Shown: piece after piece, positions 37,748-50,158 of the stretch
Layout: each line of letters opens with the position of its first letter
Position numbering within the stretch: the stretch's first letter is position 1
DNA from: Isoetes taiwanensis
Taxonomy: Eukaryota > Streptophyta > Lycopodiopsida > Isoetales > Isoetaceae
Assembly (NCBI GenBank): GCA_021234155.1
Contig: JAJEKV010000002.1
Coordinates: 18,591,592-18,655,591 of the forward strand
Reading direction: 5' to 3'
Length of the DNA stretch: 64,000 bases
Translations under genes and position numbers: made by a program
Notes under the pieces: model-generated
Told to the model about the DNA's origin: nothing
What the model saw: only the letters and a program-made list of their open reading frames with translations
Databases searched by the model: none

Positions 37748-39367
37748 TGTGACGCCAATATACTTGGCCGCCATACGCCGCCCCAAGTAGAAATCCCCTG
37801 GGCCCGGCCGACAAACCGCACAGCCTCTCGCCTATCCCGGTGACCGGAAGCTCCCAGAGGCGGGAAGGCGAGTATTACCTAAGGTGTTCCCGGCGCCGCC
37901 TCTTCCCTATGGGCTCCTATCATCACACCTAAGTTAGACAAACACGCCGTAACTAGCTACATCGAAGCAATATGCTACCGGCGGGTAGCTCAATCGCATA
38001 TCCATAGATGCAAAGAACATAATCATATGCCATAAACATGAGAGGTCCTACCCACCGGGACGCCGAAGGAAGTCGATCGAATCGATAGGCCTCAAGATAG
38101 AGCGCATCGGAATCACAACAATGGCTATGTGGGCCGGCATATAAGACAATGGCTAGGTTGACCACTCCATCACCTCCTCGTAGGTATTACTATGCATGGG
38201 GCTGTAGATCAAGTCGCGGGCATGACTTAACCTTCCTGGACATTTAACCATGGCCTTCACCCATCGACTACTCCAGTCATCTCCTCGTCCGACGAGGTAG
38301 AAGGGTTGCATCTCCCTTCCCGGGTTCAGGAGGCTCCACTCCGGCCAGAGGAATCGCGGTTCGCTATTATCACCCATCCACCGATCACCAACCTCGAAAC
38401 AAGAGCCAAGCTAACACTTGGTAACCTGGAGAGTGGCGGCCACCATTGCGGCCCTGTGAGGTGCTCACCCCATGCTCGCCCACACCAAGTGACCCCACCA
38501 CAAGCCTCCCAGCCTCCAATCGGTGATCCCTGGCCCCTCAATTTCAGGATCCACCCTCCGGCCTGCCTCCCATGGGGTAACAGCCACATCAGCTCCCATA
38601 GCCCCATGGTCTGCTGCACAGTCAAGAATTATATTAGGGAAACCAAGGGACTACACTAGGAGTTATTACCACACAAGGGCCTAGGTCTCTCACCTCCCAA
38701 AACACAAGAGGAAATGATGATCAAATCCTACTCATCACATAATCATCATCACTTAACGTAATGATCACATGAACATCTTAACCTAATCATACATATCTAA
38801 CTAATGTAGCTAGGTTCGATTAGGGTTCAAGATGTTCAAATGGTGCTGATCTTAGGTGGCTCTACTCTGATTGGCTGTAATTACCAACCCATCCGGAGGA
38901 CTAACTTCCGTGATGAACTAACATGAACCTCCCCCACCCAACTCCACCTCCCTCCAAGCGCCTCCCATCCCCGGCGCTCTGCCTCACGAGGTTCAAGACT
39001 TGCTCCCCTCAACGATCATACACACCTTCCAGGCCGCCGCCATGGGTTATGATTTAACCAAGGCTCGAAACGGGCCGCACTTAGATGAGAGTTCGTGCTA
39101 GGTCAGAAAGAGGTTTTAGTGGTTAGGTTAGAGCTACTGATAGATGTGGGTCCACATAGATGCCATGTGGCACCACTGTAGCTAGGCTTGTGGCTATGTC
39201 TCAATAGGATAAGTGGAAATGGCCTATTCCTTAAGGTTTATCTAAGTTAAGTAATTAACTTAGATGTGCAACTTTGCCACTTTCTAAGGCATACAAGGCT
39301 ACCTAGGTAGACTTCCATGGTGACGGTCCAGAATACTATTTATAGCGATATTCTGAACGGTCACACA
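37748..39367 (-). repeat. Gypsy 3' LTR (unit 2)
   Basis: It starts TGTGACG at 37,748 and ends just before TTCTCCC (the complement of the polypurine tract) at 39,368. It matches unit 1 except for many local differences in CG/CHG-rich stretches such as 37,755-37,900. Confidence 0.8.
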
Positions 39368-41756
39368 TTCTCCCAGGGACACTGCCGCCCTCAAGATTGG
39401 CGCTGGGCGCACGAGCCTACTTGATCCCTAAACAATACAAGAGCATACAATTAATTTTAAACGATCAACTTCCTATTAACAAGTTAAACGTCAAAATTTA
39501 GGCTACATTTGTACTTATACAAAAATTTATATAGCTCAATAAGGTTACCATAACACCAAAATTGACAATATAAGAGCTTATTAGGTTCATATTAATCAAA
39601 TCATGGTTCTCCCCATCTCCCGCACGCCCCCATCCTCGATGCCCTTCCTCACCGCATTACGGAGTTACACAACACGCTAGTCCAATTCTCAATAAAATCA
39701 GGTCTGTAATTCACCCCCTCAGTCACCGGGTTTTGCACTCGATCATGGCCCTCGGTGATTTGAGCTAAGGACCATTTAAGATGATCCCATCATTGCCCAT
39801 GATCAAGTGCTACCTTTGTACCGCTACTCCCAAGGTTTAGCAATTCTAGTGCATCATGCCCTTAAGTGGTTTTAAGCTAGGAACGCCTCACCCATCCCAT
39901 CACTCCATTACTGATCACCAACCCTCACCCTCAACGACCCCTCACGGCCAGGTGTGCGCCCAACATCGTTAGAGTAATCCGAATCGATGTCCCATCATCG
40001 GCCACACCCCACGTCTTTTTCTCACGACCCTAGTAGTCATGCCACCCTTGGTGATGCCGCCTTTTTAAAAGGCCTATCCCATCACCACACATACCTAAGA
40101 TTCCGGCATAAGTATTCAATTAACTAGAACACACCGCCGCAGCTAGAGGCCAACTGCCAGGCTATTACCAAGCTAACCTCCGGCGAAGCCTGGCCTAATT
40201 CAAGCCCGAGAGACTCCACCGCCCATCAAACTCTTCATAAACTCCGGTACGCTTCTCCAAATCTTGCTTCAATACCTGTTGCGCCTTCCACCGCAAGTGC
40301 TTCCACTCTGACCAAAATTGAGGAACTGGGACCTCCTAGTTCCTTGAATGACTTATCAAGAAGTAACCTGCACAATTTCCACTTGTTTTCCGCTATTTCA
40401 ACAAAAGTTGAGTATCCAAAACCTCCTCGTGGTTAGACTTGTGCCTTAATAAACTTAATGCGGAAAACTCAGAACCTTAAGGTGGGCCTAAGATCCAACC
40501 CTGTAGGGCTTGGGAACCCACCTCTCCGTGTATCTTAAACGATCAAAATTTCACCTAGGGGCAAGTTTACAACTCCCAACCAAGCTTAGCTGCTTAACCT
40601 TGATTCAACCACACGCTATCGCCTACCTCGAACTCTCTCATGCCTCAGGCTTTGCTCACCACACTCTTTGCCGACTTCGCCGCTAGGAGGTAACCCCTTA
40701 TTTTTCCACCAAATTACTGCAGATACCTAGCATCCGCTAGATACTTCCACCTTGGACACGTGATTGTGCCAAGTATCCGGTTAAGCACCGGTACCGTAAT
40801 TTACTATGAAAGGAGAGACATCTCGAGATGACTTCGCTGGCACCTGTCAGGCGCACTCACCACCAAGTGGGATGTACTCATCCCACTTGGATCGCTTTGT
40901 TCCACACAAAGTCATATCTCGATGAGCGATCTCCATCCCGACTTACATCCTGCTTGGGATGATATGCCGCCTTCATGGAGAGCTTCGTCTCGATCGTAAT
41001 AAAAGGTCTCTGCCAAAAGGCACCTATAAATTTGGAACTTTATCCTAAAATTTCCCGAGGCATGCCATGGAGTCTAAAAATCTCCTTTACAAATAGCTTG
41101 GCAAGGACATCTAATGCTATGTCCGAGATCAAGGCACAAATGTGCTATATCTTAGAGCAACTTGTCTACGACAACCATCAATGATCCTTGCCTCAAGAGT
41201 TCTAGGAGTCCCAGCGATAAAAATCCATACTTACGACCCCACTTAGCATTTGGCACCGCCATCGGTCGGCGCCTCGAATTGGAGTCGCTTTGTCTCATTT
41301 AATAACCGGCACTCAATATACCGGCCATCTGCTTTATCCTCGCCGTAAATAACTACACCTTGAAGTAGGTTCATAAACCCCGTGATGCCTCAAGACATGT
41401 TGTGTGTGTCATGAAGAATAGCTTCCTTACCTCGATGATTCGCACACACAACTTATGCTTATGATACAACAGTTGCCTCCTTCTTATAATGCTTGAAGCG
41501 GCCTCCTGCCTCTTTATCCTGCTCTAGCCTCTCTAGAAAAGGCTTTCCATACTTCCTGAAGTCTTCATCCAATGGTAGGGTCTCCCTCAATCTTCTTACC
41601 AAACTCCACTAAAGAGTGAGATCAGACATAATGCGTTTGTCTCTCATGGCTCCCCTCGAGAGAGCATCTCGCCACAACATTAAGCTTTTGCTCCCAAGTT
41701 TATATACTATATCAAAATCATACTCCTCAAGGAATTCCATCCACCCCTTTGCCTTG

Positions 41757-42323
41757 TTAGGTCGCAGGGAGAGTGGCTGGGGTGAAAAGATACCGAGGCT
41801 CGTGATCGTGATTCAACCGAAACTCCCCTTCCCGCCAGTCAGTGCTCCAAATCCCAGTGCCCTCGACAATGGCTAGGAGCTCCCGATCATGGTTGCATGC
41901 TGTTCTGGCCAGGCTGCTCATCTTCTTCGAGTCGTAGGCGACTACCCTTCTTGCATCAAGACCCGCCTCGTCATCTTGCTTGCATCCGTGGCCACAAGCT
42001 AGTTCTACTTGGGTCCGAAGGACGAGTAATCGTGAGCTGATGTTAAGGCCTCCTTGAAGCCAAAGGAAACTTAATTTTCTAGCCAACGCAGCCCAATCTT
42101 TCACCCAACGCCTTAGTGAGGTCCGGCCAAAGGGACGCCCACTTAGCAAAGTCCTTTTCACGAAACTTTCAGACATCCCCGCTAACCCAAGAAAGCTTCT
42201 TATCGCCACATTCCTGGAGCTGGCCAATCGACCACCGCTCAATCTTAGTCGGAAATCCCTCCTACCGACATTACACGGCCCAAGTACCCACCTTTGGGTA
42301 GCAAAGTACTTGGAGCTTGCCAT
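41757..42323 (-). CDS. Gypsy RT thumb and RNase H
   Basis: This 188-residue minus-strand frame is the longest pol fragment of the element. It contains FLGLAG, a conserved RT thumb landmark, then AYDSKKMS and HDRELLAIVE, landmarks of the Ty3/Gypsy RNase H domain, and ends near YLFT. The TDAS motif is obscured by indels. RT palm lies upstream (near 42,330-42,480) and integrase downstream, in the normal pol order. Confidence 0.8.
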   Translation of the reverse strand: MASSKYFATQRWVLGPCNVGRRDFRLRLSGGRLASSRNVAIRSFLGLAGMSESFVKRTLLSGRPFGRTSLRRWVKDWAALARKLSFLWLQGGLNISSRLLVLRTQVELACGHGCKQDDEAGLDARRVVAYDSKKMSSLARTACNHDRELLAIVEGTGIWSTDWREGEFRLNHDHEPRYLFTPATLPAT

Positions 42324-43550
42324 ACAAGCGATGTCTCAACTCTTTCCAACACCCTCAAATGCTGGATCATGACCTTCAAATGGACCTACCGTAGATCAGG
42401 GATGTCGCCGAAGAAAACAATGACAAACTCATCTAGAAATTCTCAAGACGCTGCTCATGAGGCGACAAAGTTGCTCGGAGCTGCTCAACAACCCAAAGGG
42501 CATATCAGTGAACCGCGACCATACCGCTGCCCGGCTATCTTATGGATCGTCCTTACCTTATCCGATGGTATCCCAATCTGGTCAATTTTGAGAATACCCC
42601 TGCCTCAGCCGGTCTTATCAAATCATCCTCGCACGCATACTATTCTTTACTGTCATTAAGCTGGATCATGAGTCTATGCACATTCTTAAGCTCCCATCTT
42701 TCTTCACAAAGAGTATAGTGCTCCAAAAAGGAGATATGTACTGCTTCAAACCCAAGCCTGCCAATCGAGCCGCTTCTTGAGTTCTACTCACCTCCCAGTG
42801 TCATCCCGGCGGTGCCTCGCAGCTTAGCATCCGGAGCTAATGTGATTTCACATTCTACACCGCAGGAAAATTGTTTTAGGATTTCATCCGAATACATCCC
42901 ACCGAGGATGAGCTCACCGGCCCGCAACCCATTCCTGATCGCCCACCCCGCTATTGGGCTCCCCGCCACTAACCTCAAATATAACCAATCTATTTTCTAC
43001 TTTCCTTAGGTGCTGACACCCATGGAAGGAGCTGCCTTCTTACCTTCACTATGAATTTGCGCCGCCCCGCCATTATGGCGACTGCTGGCGGTCACAATCA
43101 ATCATGGCTTTGGCTGGCTTCAAGCACCCGCTCAATATAAGGTCATACCCTCCAATTCCATGATTTCGCCCCATCGGCCACTTAGCTCACCATGCTCCAA
43201 TGATCCTCCTGAGGTAAGCCGAATGGCTACCGCTATTATAAAGAATCGGCCTTGGCTTAGACTTCAATACCTTTATTCTTCATTAGGGCAAACACCGAGA
43301 GGCGAAGTTATGAGAGCTACCCCGTGTCTATGAGGACTACACATGGATTACTATCTTATGATCCCATCAGTCATAATGACCGTATGGATCGATCCCTAAT
43401 ATCACCGACTCACGTGTTTGCACATATATGACACTCACCATCTATGAAGTCCTCAGTCTCTACGTCGCTGCCTTTCATCCGCCTGCTGGAGAATCCCAAT
43501 CCAGTTTCAAAAGTGCCTGCATGACTAATGGGCACCATGTCCTAGTGTCC

Positions 43551-43559
43551 GGCCGGAAG
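43551..43559. repeat. 9-bp target site duplication, left (unit 2)
   Basis: GGCCGGAAG matches GGCTGGAAG at 51,393-51,401 with one difference, at a CTG/CCG site. This pair directly brackets the complete DNA transposon. Confidence 0.75.
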
Positions 43560-43779
43560 CCCTGTGGGATTTCACTCTTTTAACATTCCGCTCAACATGT
43601 GCGTGATCGGTTAGGTTTTTTTTTGCCCCTCCACCACTCGTATCTGATGCAGGAAAAAATGGGTTCACCACCACATTTTTGGCGTGTTCGTTAGGGGTGT
43701 TGTGGGCGGGAACTCCTCCGACTTCATACGGTAGGGGGTTCTTTGAAGATCGAAACTTCAAGATCGCGCCAAAGGGTTT

Positions 43780-44459
43780 ACAAGATCATAACGTTTCTGG
43801 TTTTGAATGAAGGATTAAAAAATTTGGACAAAACGTGAAATCTATTCTCAAGTCTGCCTAATACCTATTGCTTTAAGTTTTTCAGCTAAAATTAAATGCA
43901 ATCATCTCCGCCTATTGCAGCTAAGTGAAGCAGAATAGAAGTTTTACAAGGTTCATATTCACGATTTATTCCACGGCAAACATCCAGGGCAGCATGCTTG
44001 TTCTTCAAGAAATTATCTCACACAATTAAAGGTATTCTCCTTTGGTATTTCCGGTTTTAGGCATCCATCTTCGGACAATAGAGGTTTTCATAGCAAAGGC
44101 ATATTTGTTGAGATTTTGTTGTCCCAAGTGTGGACTTTTCATTGCTCCAAAAAATCACTATCTATGTATCCTTGAAGGTTCTTTTATCTCATGACAACAA
44201 TTAGAAGATACTAACTGCTTAATCTTAGTTGTGTAAGGGGGCTTTAGAACCTTCAAAGTATCTATATTGTATTCTTGAAGCCATATTGAAGCCCCGCAGA
44301 GCTTCTTCTCTATGTAGTTGGTTAGCACCAACTAGAAGGTACTAATTTTGAAATTATTTGAGTTTTAGGCATAGATTTAGACATAGAACTCTAACTCTTT
44401 GCATGCGGGCTAGTATGTGAAGGCAATACTTCCTAACTCTCTCTTTGCATGATTTGTAG
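43780..44459 (+). other. 5' leader of transposase-like gene, with probable intron
   Basis: A probable non-coding or short-coding leader exon ends near 44,034 (ATTAAAG|GTATTC). An intron then runs to TTTGCATGATTTGTAG| just before GAAATGGCATTTG. The matching unit 1 stretch is 25,530-26,198. Splice sites were read by eye. Confidence 0.4.
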
Positions 44460-44462
44460 GAA

Positions 44463-47400
44463 ATGGCATTTGAAACAAATATTGTTATAAGCACAATTGA
44501 TGGAATGAGAAGTGCACCGAGGTTGGCTTTAGGAAAGTGAGGCAAAATGCAAATTATGCCCGATGCCTAAAAGCAATAGAATTGGATGAGATAGATGGCA
44601 GGAGGGTCATGAATTTGTATTCTTGGGAGAAAGGAAGCTTCCTTTGTCATTACGACAAGAGGAAAGGTACAAAGTTATGGATGAGGAAGTGTTTGTTCGA
44701 GTCACTGAAAGAGTACAAGAAGATATTCAGCCCTAGAAGAGGAGACGCCTCGTGATACATGAGCTGCAAGAAGAAGAGGAGCTGGCTGCCACCGAGGTTG
44801 TAGATCAGACCTAAGCCAATGAGGAAAAGGCAAGTTTGAGTGTCGATTGTGAAGGTAGGTCGCACTCCAAGCTTGCATCAAGAGCTCTTACATGTAGGTG
44901 GATCCACACTTATAGAAAAACAAGACAAGATGAGAAGTCAAGGCAAGAAAGATAGGTTTGAGCTCATGTCTTCGGATGTGAATGAAGTGGGAGTTTTTAG
45001 CATTTGGTCGTAGAATGCCAACTTAAATATGGAAGAGGAGGAGATGACATGTTTTACAACTTCACCGCACGCCACATGGAATCAAAGGACAAGCTGAATT
45101 TGCAAAGTAACTCACAAAGTGTTGTTATAAGCGAGGAAAGTGCCTCGAAAGATAAATTGGAAAGTGAGATTATGGCTGAAAACAGGCTGCAGTTGAAGAG
45201 TGCATGGCTAATTAAAGTTGCTCCTTTTGTGGAGCAAAGTGGTGTCATCTTTGAGTTGTATAGTGACACCATTAGAAGCTATGCAAAGAAGGAGGAAATT
45301 TGCATTTTATGTGTCGCTTGTCGAGGTCTTTACTCCTCTTTCCGCCAAGAGGAGACGTGGTTGATAACATGAAGGAGCATGTAAAGAGTAGTAGACATGC
45401 TCAAAAAATCCATTGCCAAAGAAAGGAAAAGAGGAGGACAAGATGCATGAACACAACAAACATGGAAGGCCTGGGAAGGAGAATTTGATTCTTCACAAAG
45501 AGCATGCTCTCATTCTTCACTCGAGGTATCACTTTTTTCTGAAATATTTTGCTGAAATCTTTGCTGAAATCTTTTGCTGAAACAATTGCTGAAACATTTG
45601 CTAAAATCTTTTGCTGAAACCGGGCTGAAACATTTCTTTGTGAAATCTAATTGCACATTCTAGAATGGCCTCGTACATTCAATTCACTATGATGAACTTT
45701 TATTTCGGAAGTAGAAAGACTTATGGGCTGTTTGCTATGTCTGTGAGACACTGCAATGAAGTTGGACAAGCCATCCAAATGAGACTTCAAGTAAGTAAAG
45801 GCCACATGTACCATTAGTTCTATTAGTTCTTTGCCTTGTTCTTTGTTTGTTGTTAGGTCGTTAGTTTGGATTGTAGTAATTCATTGTATTTGTATTTCGC
45901 TTCTTTTCTCATTGAAATTTAAATAAAAAACAATACATTGTGGACTATGCATCTGGGATATCTATGTTGGGGTTATTGGCAACTAACATATAGATATGCA
46001 TCCAAGACAAGAGATTTGAGACCATTCTTAGATGAGTCTAGGCCAGGCCTAAATTGGTATTGTGAGCCGATTTGTGTCAAGAATTCCACGGTAGATGGTG
46101 AGATGATTAAGATCCAAGGAACAATTAGGCACGTCAAATGTGCTAGGATCGAAAAGTGTGGAGCAATGTTTCCAAACTTCCAATGTTCTTTTCGTGACCG
46201 CCATACCAAAGGAAAGAGACTTCCATTATGAGAGTTTATAGACAAAAGTGAGGATAAAGTAGAGCGAGGCTTGAGGAACACAAAATCAGATTGAGAGTTG
46301 ACTACTTGACAAGGTTCGAGCTGCACAACCTTGCCAAGGAAACATGCCATGAGAATAGAAACTTGAGAATGGAGTTGAGATTGAGCAAATTAAGGACACT
46401 TGCATTGTCAAAGAAGGTAAGATCTCTTCGAGAAACATTGTGTGAGTCTATGAAACGTGGTGATGTCTGAAGTTTTGCATGGATATTAAAGAGGCTTATT
46501 CTTGTGGTAAATTTGAAGGCAAGCCCGCATTGTGGAATTTTCTAACCCGACCTTTGCGCAGTAACATATTAAGGCCTGGCCATAAGAAGCGGTACAAGCA
46601 AACAACAAAAGAGTTGTTTGAAACAATCAAAATTTGGGGAGGAAGAAGGATGCACTTCTTGTCTATGAACTTTGGAGGTCCAAGTGTGGCAACAACAAAG
46701 GCGGTCTACCTGGCAAGACACTTAGCTACAAGGCTGGAATAAATGAGGAGACATTTGTATACTTGGCAAAGATTTATGGCAATCATGTCTTGAAATGTGG
46801 GCTGATTCATGGAAGTGTACCAACTATCGTGGCCGAAGATGAGACCGTAATCAAGAGGGCAGTCCAATGGTGTGCTAGAGATGATAGTTTGGTAGGTTTT
46901 TGTGGTAGAAAAGAAGATCATTCTTGTATCACTAATTTTGTAGTTCATGTTGGGAATGGGGAGGAGGGCTACAAAACTGTTGTTGATGCATTTGAGATGA
47001 ATGTGGTTGCACATTATGCCCGTAGGCTTATCGTGAATCCATTACATTCCCATCTACCCAAGCTCGCGTGTTGTCCATACAATTGACATGTAATAGGTTT
47101 GACCATAAGGCCGTGAGATGTCAATGGGATGAAATAGCTCATTTCTGGAATTTGCATTTAAAAACTGTTTTAGGTCCCCTAATTGGACACTCCTCTGATG
47201 GAGATGCACGTCGGAGGGCTTGTATGTTAGAAGACTACACTACCTTGAAAGAAACAGGAAAAAAGTTTGCCATTCCATGGGAAGGATGGGTGTTTTACTG
47301 CTGCCATGAACAAAGATAGCAAAGATACATGGACTCCATGATCAAGACTTCATCCATAATGGGAAGAAGTCGATCAATCCACTTGACAATGCATCTGGGA

Positions 47401-49215
47401 GGCTTTACTTGGGTAAAGAACTCGTCATACTTAATGACGTGTGGCACGTTTTCCACAATTTTCAAAGTGAGCATGGTCTTCAAATCGGTGCGGTAAAAGA
47501 AAAGATGCATAAAATTGGCGGGCTGCCCAGAGGATTGCCTCCTCAAGAGTTCTAAGTGTGCTTGAAGAGGCTACGTGATCCAAAACATAGTACTCCAATG
47601 CGCATTATTAGGGACCGAGACTTATCTCTCACGTGGTTTTCTATATTGACATATTCCTCTCCTCACATGGATCTATGGAACCGGATAAGAGCAGCCAAAG
47701 ACCGTGGTCTTTCTTCTTGAGGTAGGTGTGCTGATATCTATTTAGCTTTATAATTATGGTATTCAATTTTACTATCTTGTTGTTCTTGTCATATTGCAGG
47801 CTATGGAGACTTTGGATATCAAAACATGAAACACATTGTTTGAAGACAAACTTCATTAGTCGGGAGACTTTTTCTCGACATTCAGCTTTCTTGCCACTTT
47901 GTCGCCTTGCTCATAAAGTTTTTAGAGATTAACGTAGGGAGCTTCCTCGTCCCATTGGATGCCACAGGTCGGATGCATGCCAGAATTTCTTTCTCAAAGA
48001 TAGGTGGAATGGTTAGGGAACCTAGAGATCCTACACCGGGCTGATGTGCTTGATAGTGCAAGTGCTCTTAATCGAAAGTGGCTGAATTTAAGTCACTTGG
48101 GACCTTTGCTATTCCCCGCAGCCCATGTCAAACAGAAAACATTTGGCAAGTACTGAGAGGAAAGTGGATGGTGAAGACAATGAGTTAAAGTGTGATCCGG
48201 GCATTACACACTTATAAGGACAAATGACATGATAGTGGATGCACTAGAGGTGGATTTAGACATGCTAAAGAATTATGTGCACAAGTAGGCATCACTTGTG
48301 AGGAAGGTGGAGAGGAAAATTGGTGGAGCAAACCTTGGGAAGCACGTAAGATTTTTTCAACAAAGATTACTTCATGGAATTAGACACAACCGTGGTGGGA
48401 GATGAGTCGGATGATGTGAATGTAGAACAAGAGAATGATGATGGTATAGCCATCAATTACGACCGCCTAATGATGTTACATCACAACAAGAGTTAAGGCA
48501 TACCTTTGACTCCATGGTGGACGAGGTAGAAGCACCATCTCTCGTGGAAAGATCGAAAAGGAATGTGACTCTTGATAATAAAGTTATTTGCAAGGGCACT
48601 TTGGTCAGCCAACTAAATGGTAATCCATGGTTGTCCAAAGATGCATTGACAAAGGTCAAGCCGCAATCCATTATAAGCCCGGAAAACAAGTTAATAAATG
48701 CAGCCACCTCTCTTGGAATTGGATCAGACTGTGCCATCTACTTTGAGATGGATTCCAGAAGCAAGAAAAGGCAAACTCGTGACAGAAACAAGGATGACGT
48801 GACGCAAGTTTGGTATTTGGGAAGGGTACTTAGTATGCGCAGGAAACATGGGAGAGCATGGAAAGAAACTAGAGAGCCGGTAGACTTGGTTAACAGACCA
48901 CCATACTCCATAGAGCTTAATTTGGCCTGGTATAATGAACATAAAGCAGGTAGGAGGACGTGGTACACTTTCGACCTTTCAGATAGCCAGCCAATCTCAC
49001 TAGACTCTGTAATAGCACTAGCATGTTTAACATACGACCCAGACAATGGTAGATACCAGCTTGATGAGCATGATATGATGCAATTTCATAACTTTTTGGC
49101 TGATCAGAAAAAGGTCCCTATTATGTTGTTTTTTGCACCGTGCATTGCTGAAAATTGTGCTCACAAATCTTGTTTTTCATTGGCAGGAAATAAGGGCAAG
49201 GGAAAGATTGTTTGA
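44463..49215 (+). CDS. Multi-exon transposase-like protein (possible DDE type)
   Basis: Order along the protein: (1) a ubiquitin-like-looking N-terminus (from 44,463; intact at 26,202); (2) a C-x2-C...H-x5-H zinc finger (about 45,290-45,400); (3) an exon ending CAA|GTAAGT at 45,790; (4) a core (45,940-47,560) with VAEDETVIKRA, later GHSSDGDARRR, then HDQDFIHNGKKL; (5) after a 78-bp GT-AG intron (47,722-47,799), a C-terminal domain. The last 233 residues (48,514-49,215) are open and include WYLGRVLSMRRK and YTFDLSDSQPISLDSVI. I recall similar motif order (DET, DGD-R, QD-H-KL, then a W/Y-rich C-terminal domain) in uncharacterised animal proteins; this is memory, not a search. The acidic residues could form a DDE/D catalytic set. 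Small indels break the frame. Confidence 0.6.
45540..45640. repeat. GCTGAAAT(N)TTT intronic repeats (unit 2)
   Basis: Seven or so imperfect copies of TTGCTGAAATCTTT lie just after the splice donor TCGAG|GTATCAC (45,525/45,526). They are inside the proposed intron. Confidence 0.65.
47722..47799 (+). other. GT-AG intron (78 bp) in transposase-like gene
   Basis: The donor CTTGAG|GTAGGT and acceptor TTGTCATATTGCAG| flank a T-rich 78-bp insert, and the coding character changes at both edges. The same intron is present in unit 1 around 29,442-29,522. Confidence 0.6.
48514..49215 (+). CDS. C-terminal exon of transposase-like protein (intact frame)
   Basis: This 233-residue frame is uninterrupted and is the best-preserved part of the gene. 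The first ~70 residues are polar linker. The remainder is a compact domain with W-Y-L-G-R, R-x3-W, L-x-W-Y and D-L-S-D-S-Q motifs, ending in a cysteine-containing tail (CIAENCAHKSC). The equivalent in unit 1 (about 30,208-30,910) is broken at several CAG/CG sites. The first Met is internal to the exon, not the gene start. Confidence 0.65.
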   Translation: MVDEVEAPSLVERSKRNVTLDNKVICKGTLVSQLNGNPWLSKDALTKVKPQSIISPENKLINAATSLGIGSDCAIYFEMDSRSKKRQTRDRNKDDVTQVWYLGRVLSMRRKHGRAWKETREPVDLVNRPPYSIELNLAWYNEHKAGRRTWYTFDLSDSQPISLDSVIALACLTYDPDNGRYQLDEHDMMQFHNFLADQKKVPIMLFFAPCIAENCAHKSCFSLAGNKGKGKIV

Positions 49216-49474
49216 AGATCCGGGTGAAGATCATTAGTCGTGAGACGTTAGTATGAAAATTGACATGAAAAATAGATTGCTTATGCATTTGAGATACATA
49301 GTTATAGGTATTTCTAGTTTGAAGATTATGGAGATGCATTGTTATGGAGGAGGAGCTGCCTTCTCTGTAATGATTCTTGCAGTCATGTAGATTTTGTGGC
49401 ACTGACAAACCAATAGCAGTTGCATATTTGAATTGCAATTTTGCAATTTTGCTTCTTTTGCTTAATCTGTTTGC

Positions 49475-49575
49475 TGTTTAAGTTGGTGTTTAGGTTGTTT
49501 AAGTTGGCGACAGTTGGTGTTTAAGTTGGTGTTTAAGTTGGTGTTTAAGTTTCCCAAGTTTCTGTTTAAGTTGGT
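49475..49575. repeat. GTTTAAGTTGGT tandem repeats
   Basis: Four to six copies of a 12-bp GTTTAAGTTGGT unit lie downstream of the transposase-like stop codon. The unit 1 copy is at 31,170-31,270. Confidence 0.7.
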
Positions 49576-50039
49576 TTAAAAGTGTTTGCTTTTTGGTTAG
49601 GGACATGGAGTCGACAGTAAAAAATCGTGTAGATCAGTGCTAAGTGTTGCAAATGTGTTATGTGCTGTCATTGGTTTGTGCTAGTTAAGCTCCTCTTTGG
49701 AGGAAAAGGAATGCAATTGTTCTTTGTTCTTTGGTTTTTCTATACTCTATGTTTCCTTGAGTGGAGGTTCTTTTTTCTTCTGTACTCTTTATTCTTTGGA
49801 GGAAAAGGAATGCATTGCATTTGTTTCCCATTTGTTTATGCATTTTGTGGCAGATTCAGATTTGTGGCAGATCCAGATTATGGTAAAGCGTCAATTACAT
49901 TGTACAGAAAAGCAACCATATTATATTATAAAGACTGTTTTTACAAAAAGGTTGTGCAGGAATGAACCAACCTTGCACTTTTGTACAAAAAACTGAAAAC
50001 AGAATAAAAGTCCTCGTAACAGGATATGAGTTACAGGAT

Positions 50040-50100
50040 ATTAGCTACAGGATATTAGCTACAGGATATTAGTTACAGGATGAAAAAGTGCTACAGGATT
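50040..50100. repeat. ACAGGATATTAG short tandem repeat
   Basis: Five close copies of ACAGGAT(ATTAG) lie here in clean form. In unit 1 (31,695-31,775) every CAGG is altered while the other bases are unchanged, which makes this the clearest place to see the site-specific discordance between units. Confidence 0.8.
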
Positions 50101-50158
50101 GTCCAAGATATACATGCAGCAGACACAACCTTATTTCTTTTCCAGACAATGCAAGGCA

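Larger units (their letters stand above)
37748..43559 (-). mobile_element. Ty3/Gypsy chromovirus, 3' half (unit 2)
   Basis: Counterpart of 19,274-25,296 and the copy physically continuous with the 5' half once the DNA transposon (43,560-51,392) is removed. The 3' LTR is 37,748-39,367, and the polypurine tract follows on the minus-strand upstream side. Integrase, RT, protease and half-zinc-knuckle segments are all collinear with unit 1. Base differences are concentrated at GC-rich sites. Confidence 0.8.

Noticed and set aside
38306-38659. 117-residue plus-strand ORF in the LTR
   Set aside because: It lies within the Gypsy LTR on the non-coding strand, is not kept in the other LTR copies and is proline-rich by composition.
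45540-45640. GCTGAAAT repeats as a CRISPR-like array
   Set aside because: The units are short, imperfect and without unique spacers, and lie in an intron of a plant transposon gene.
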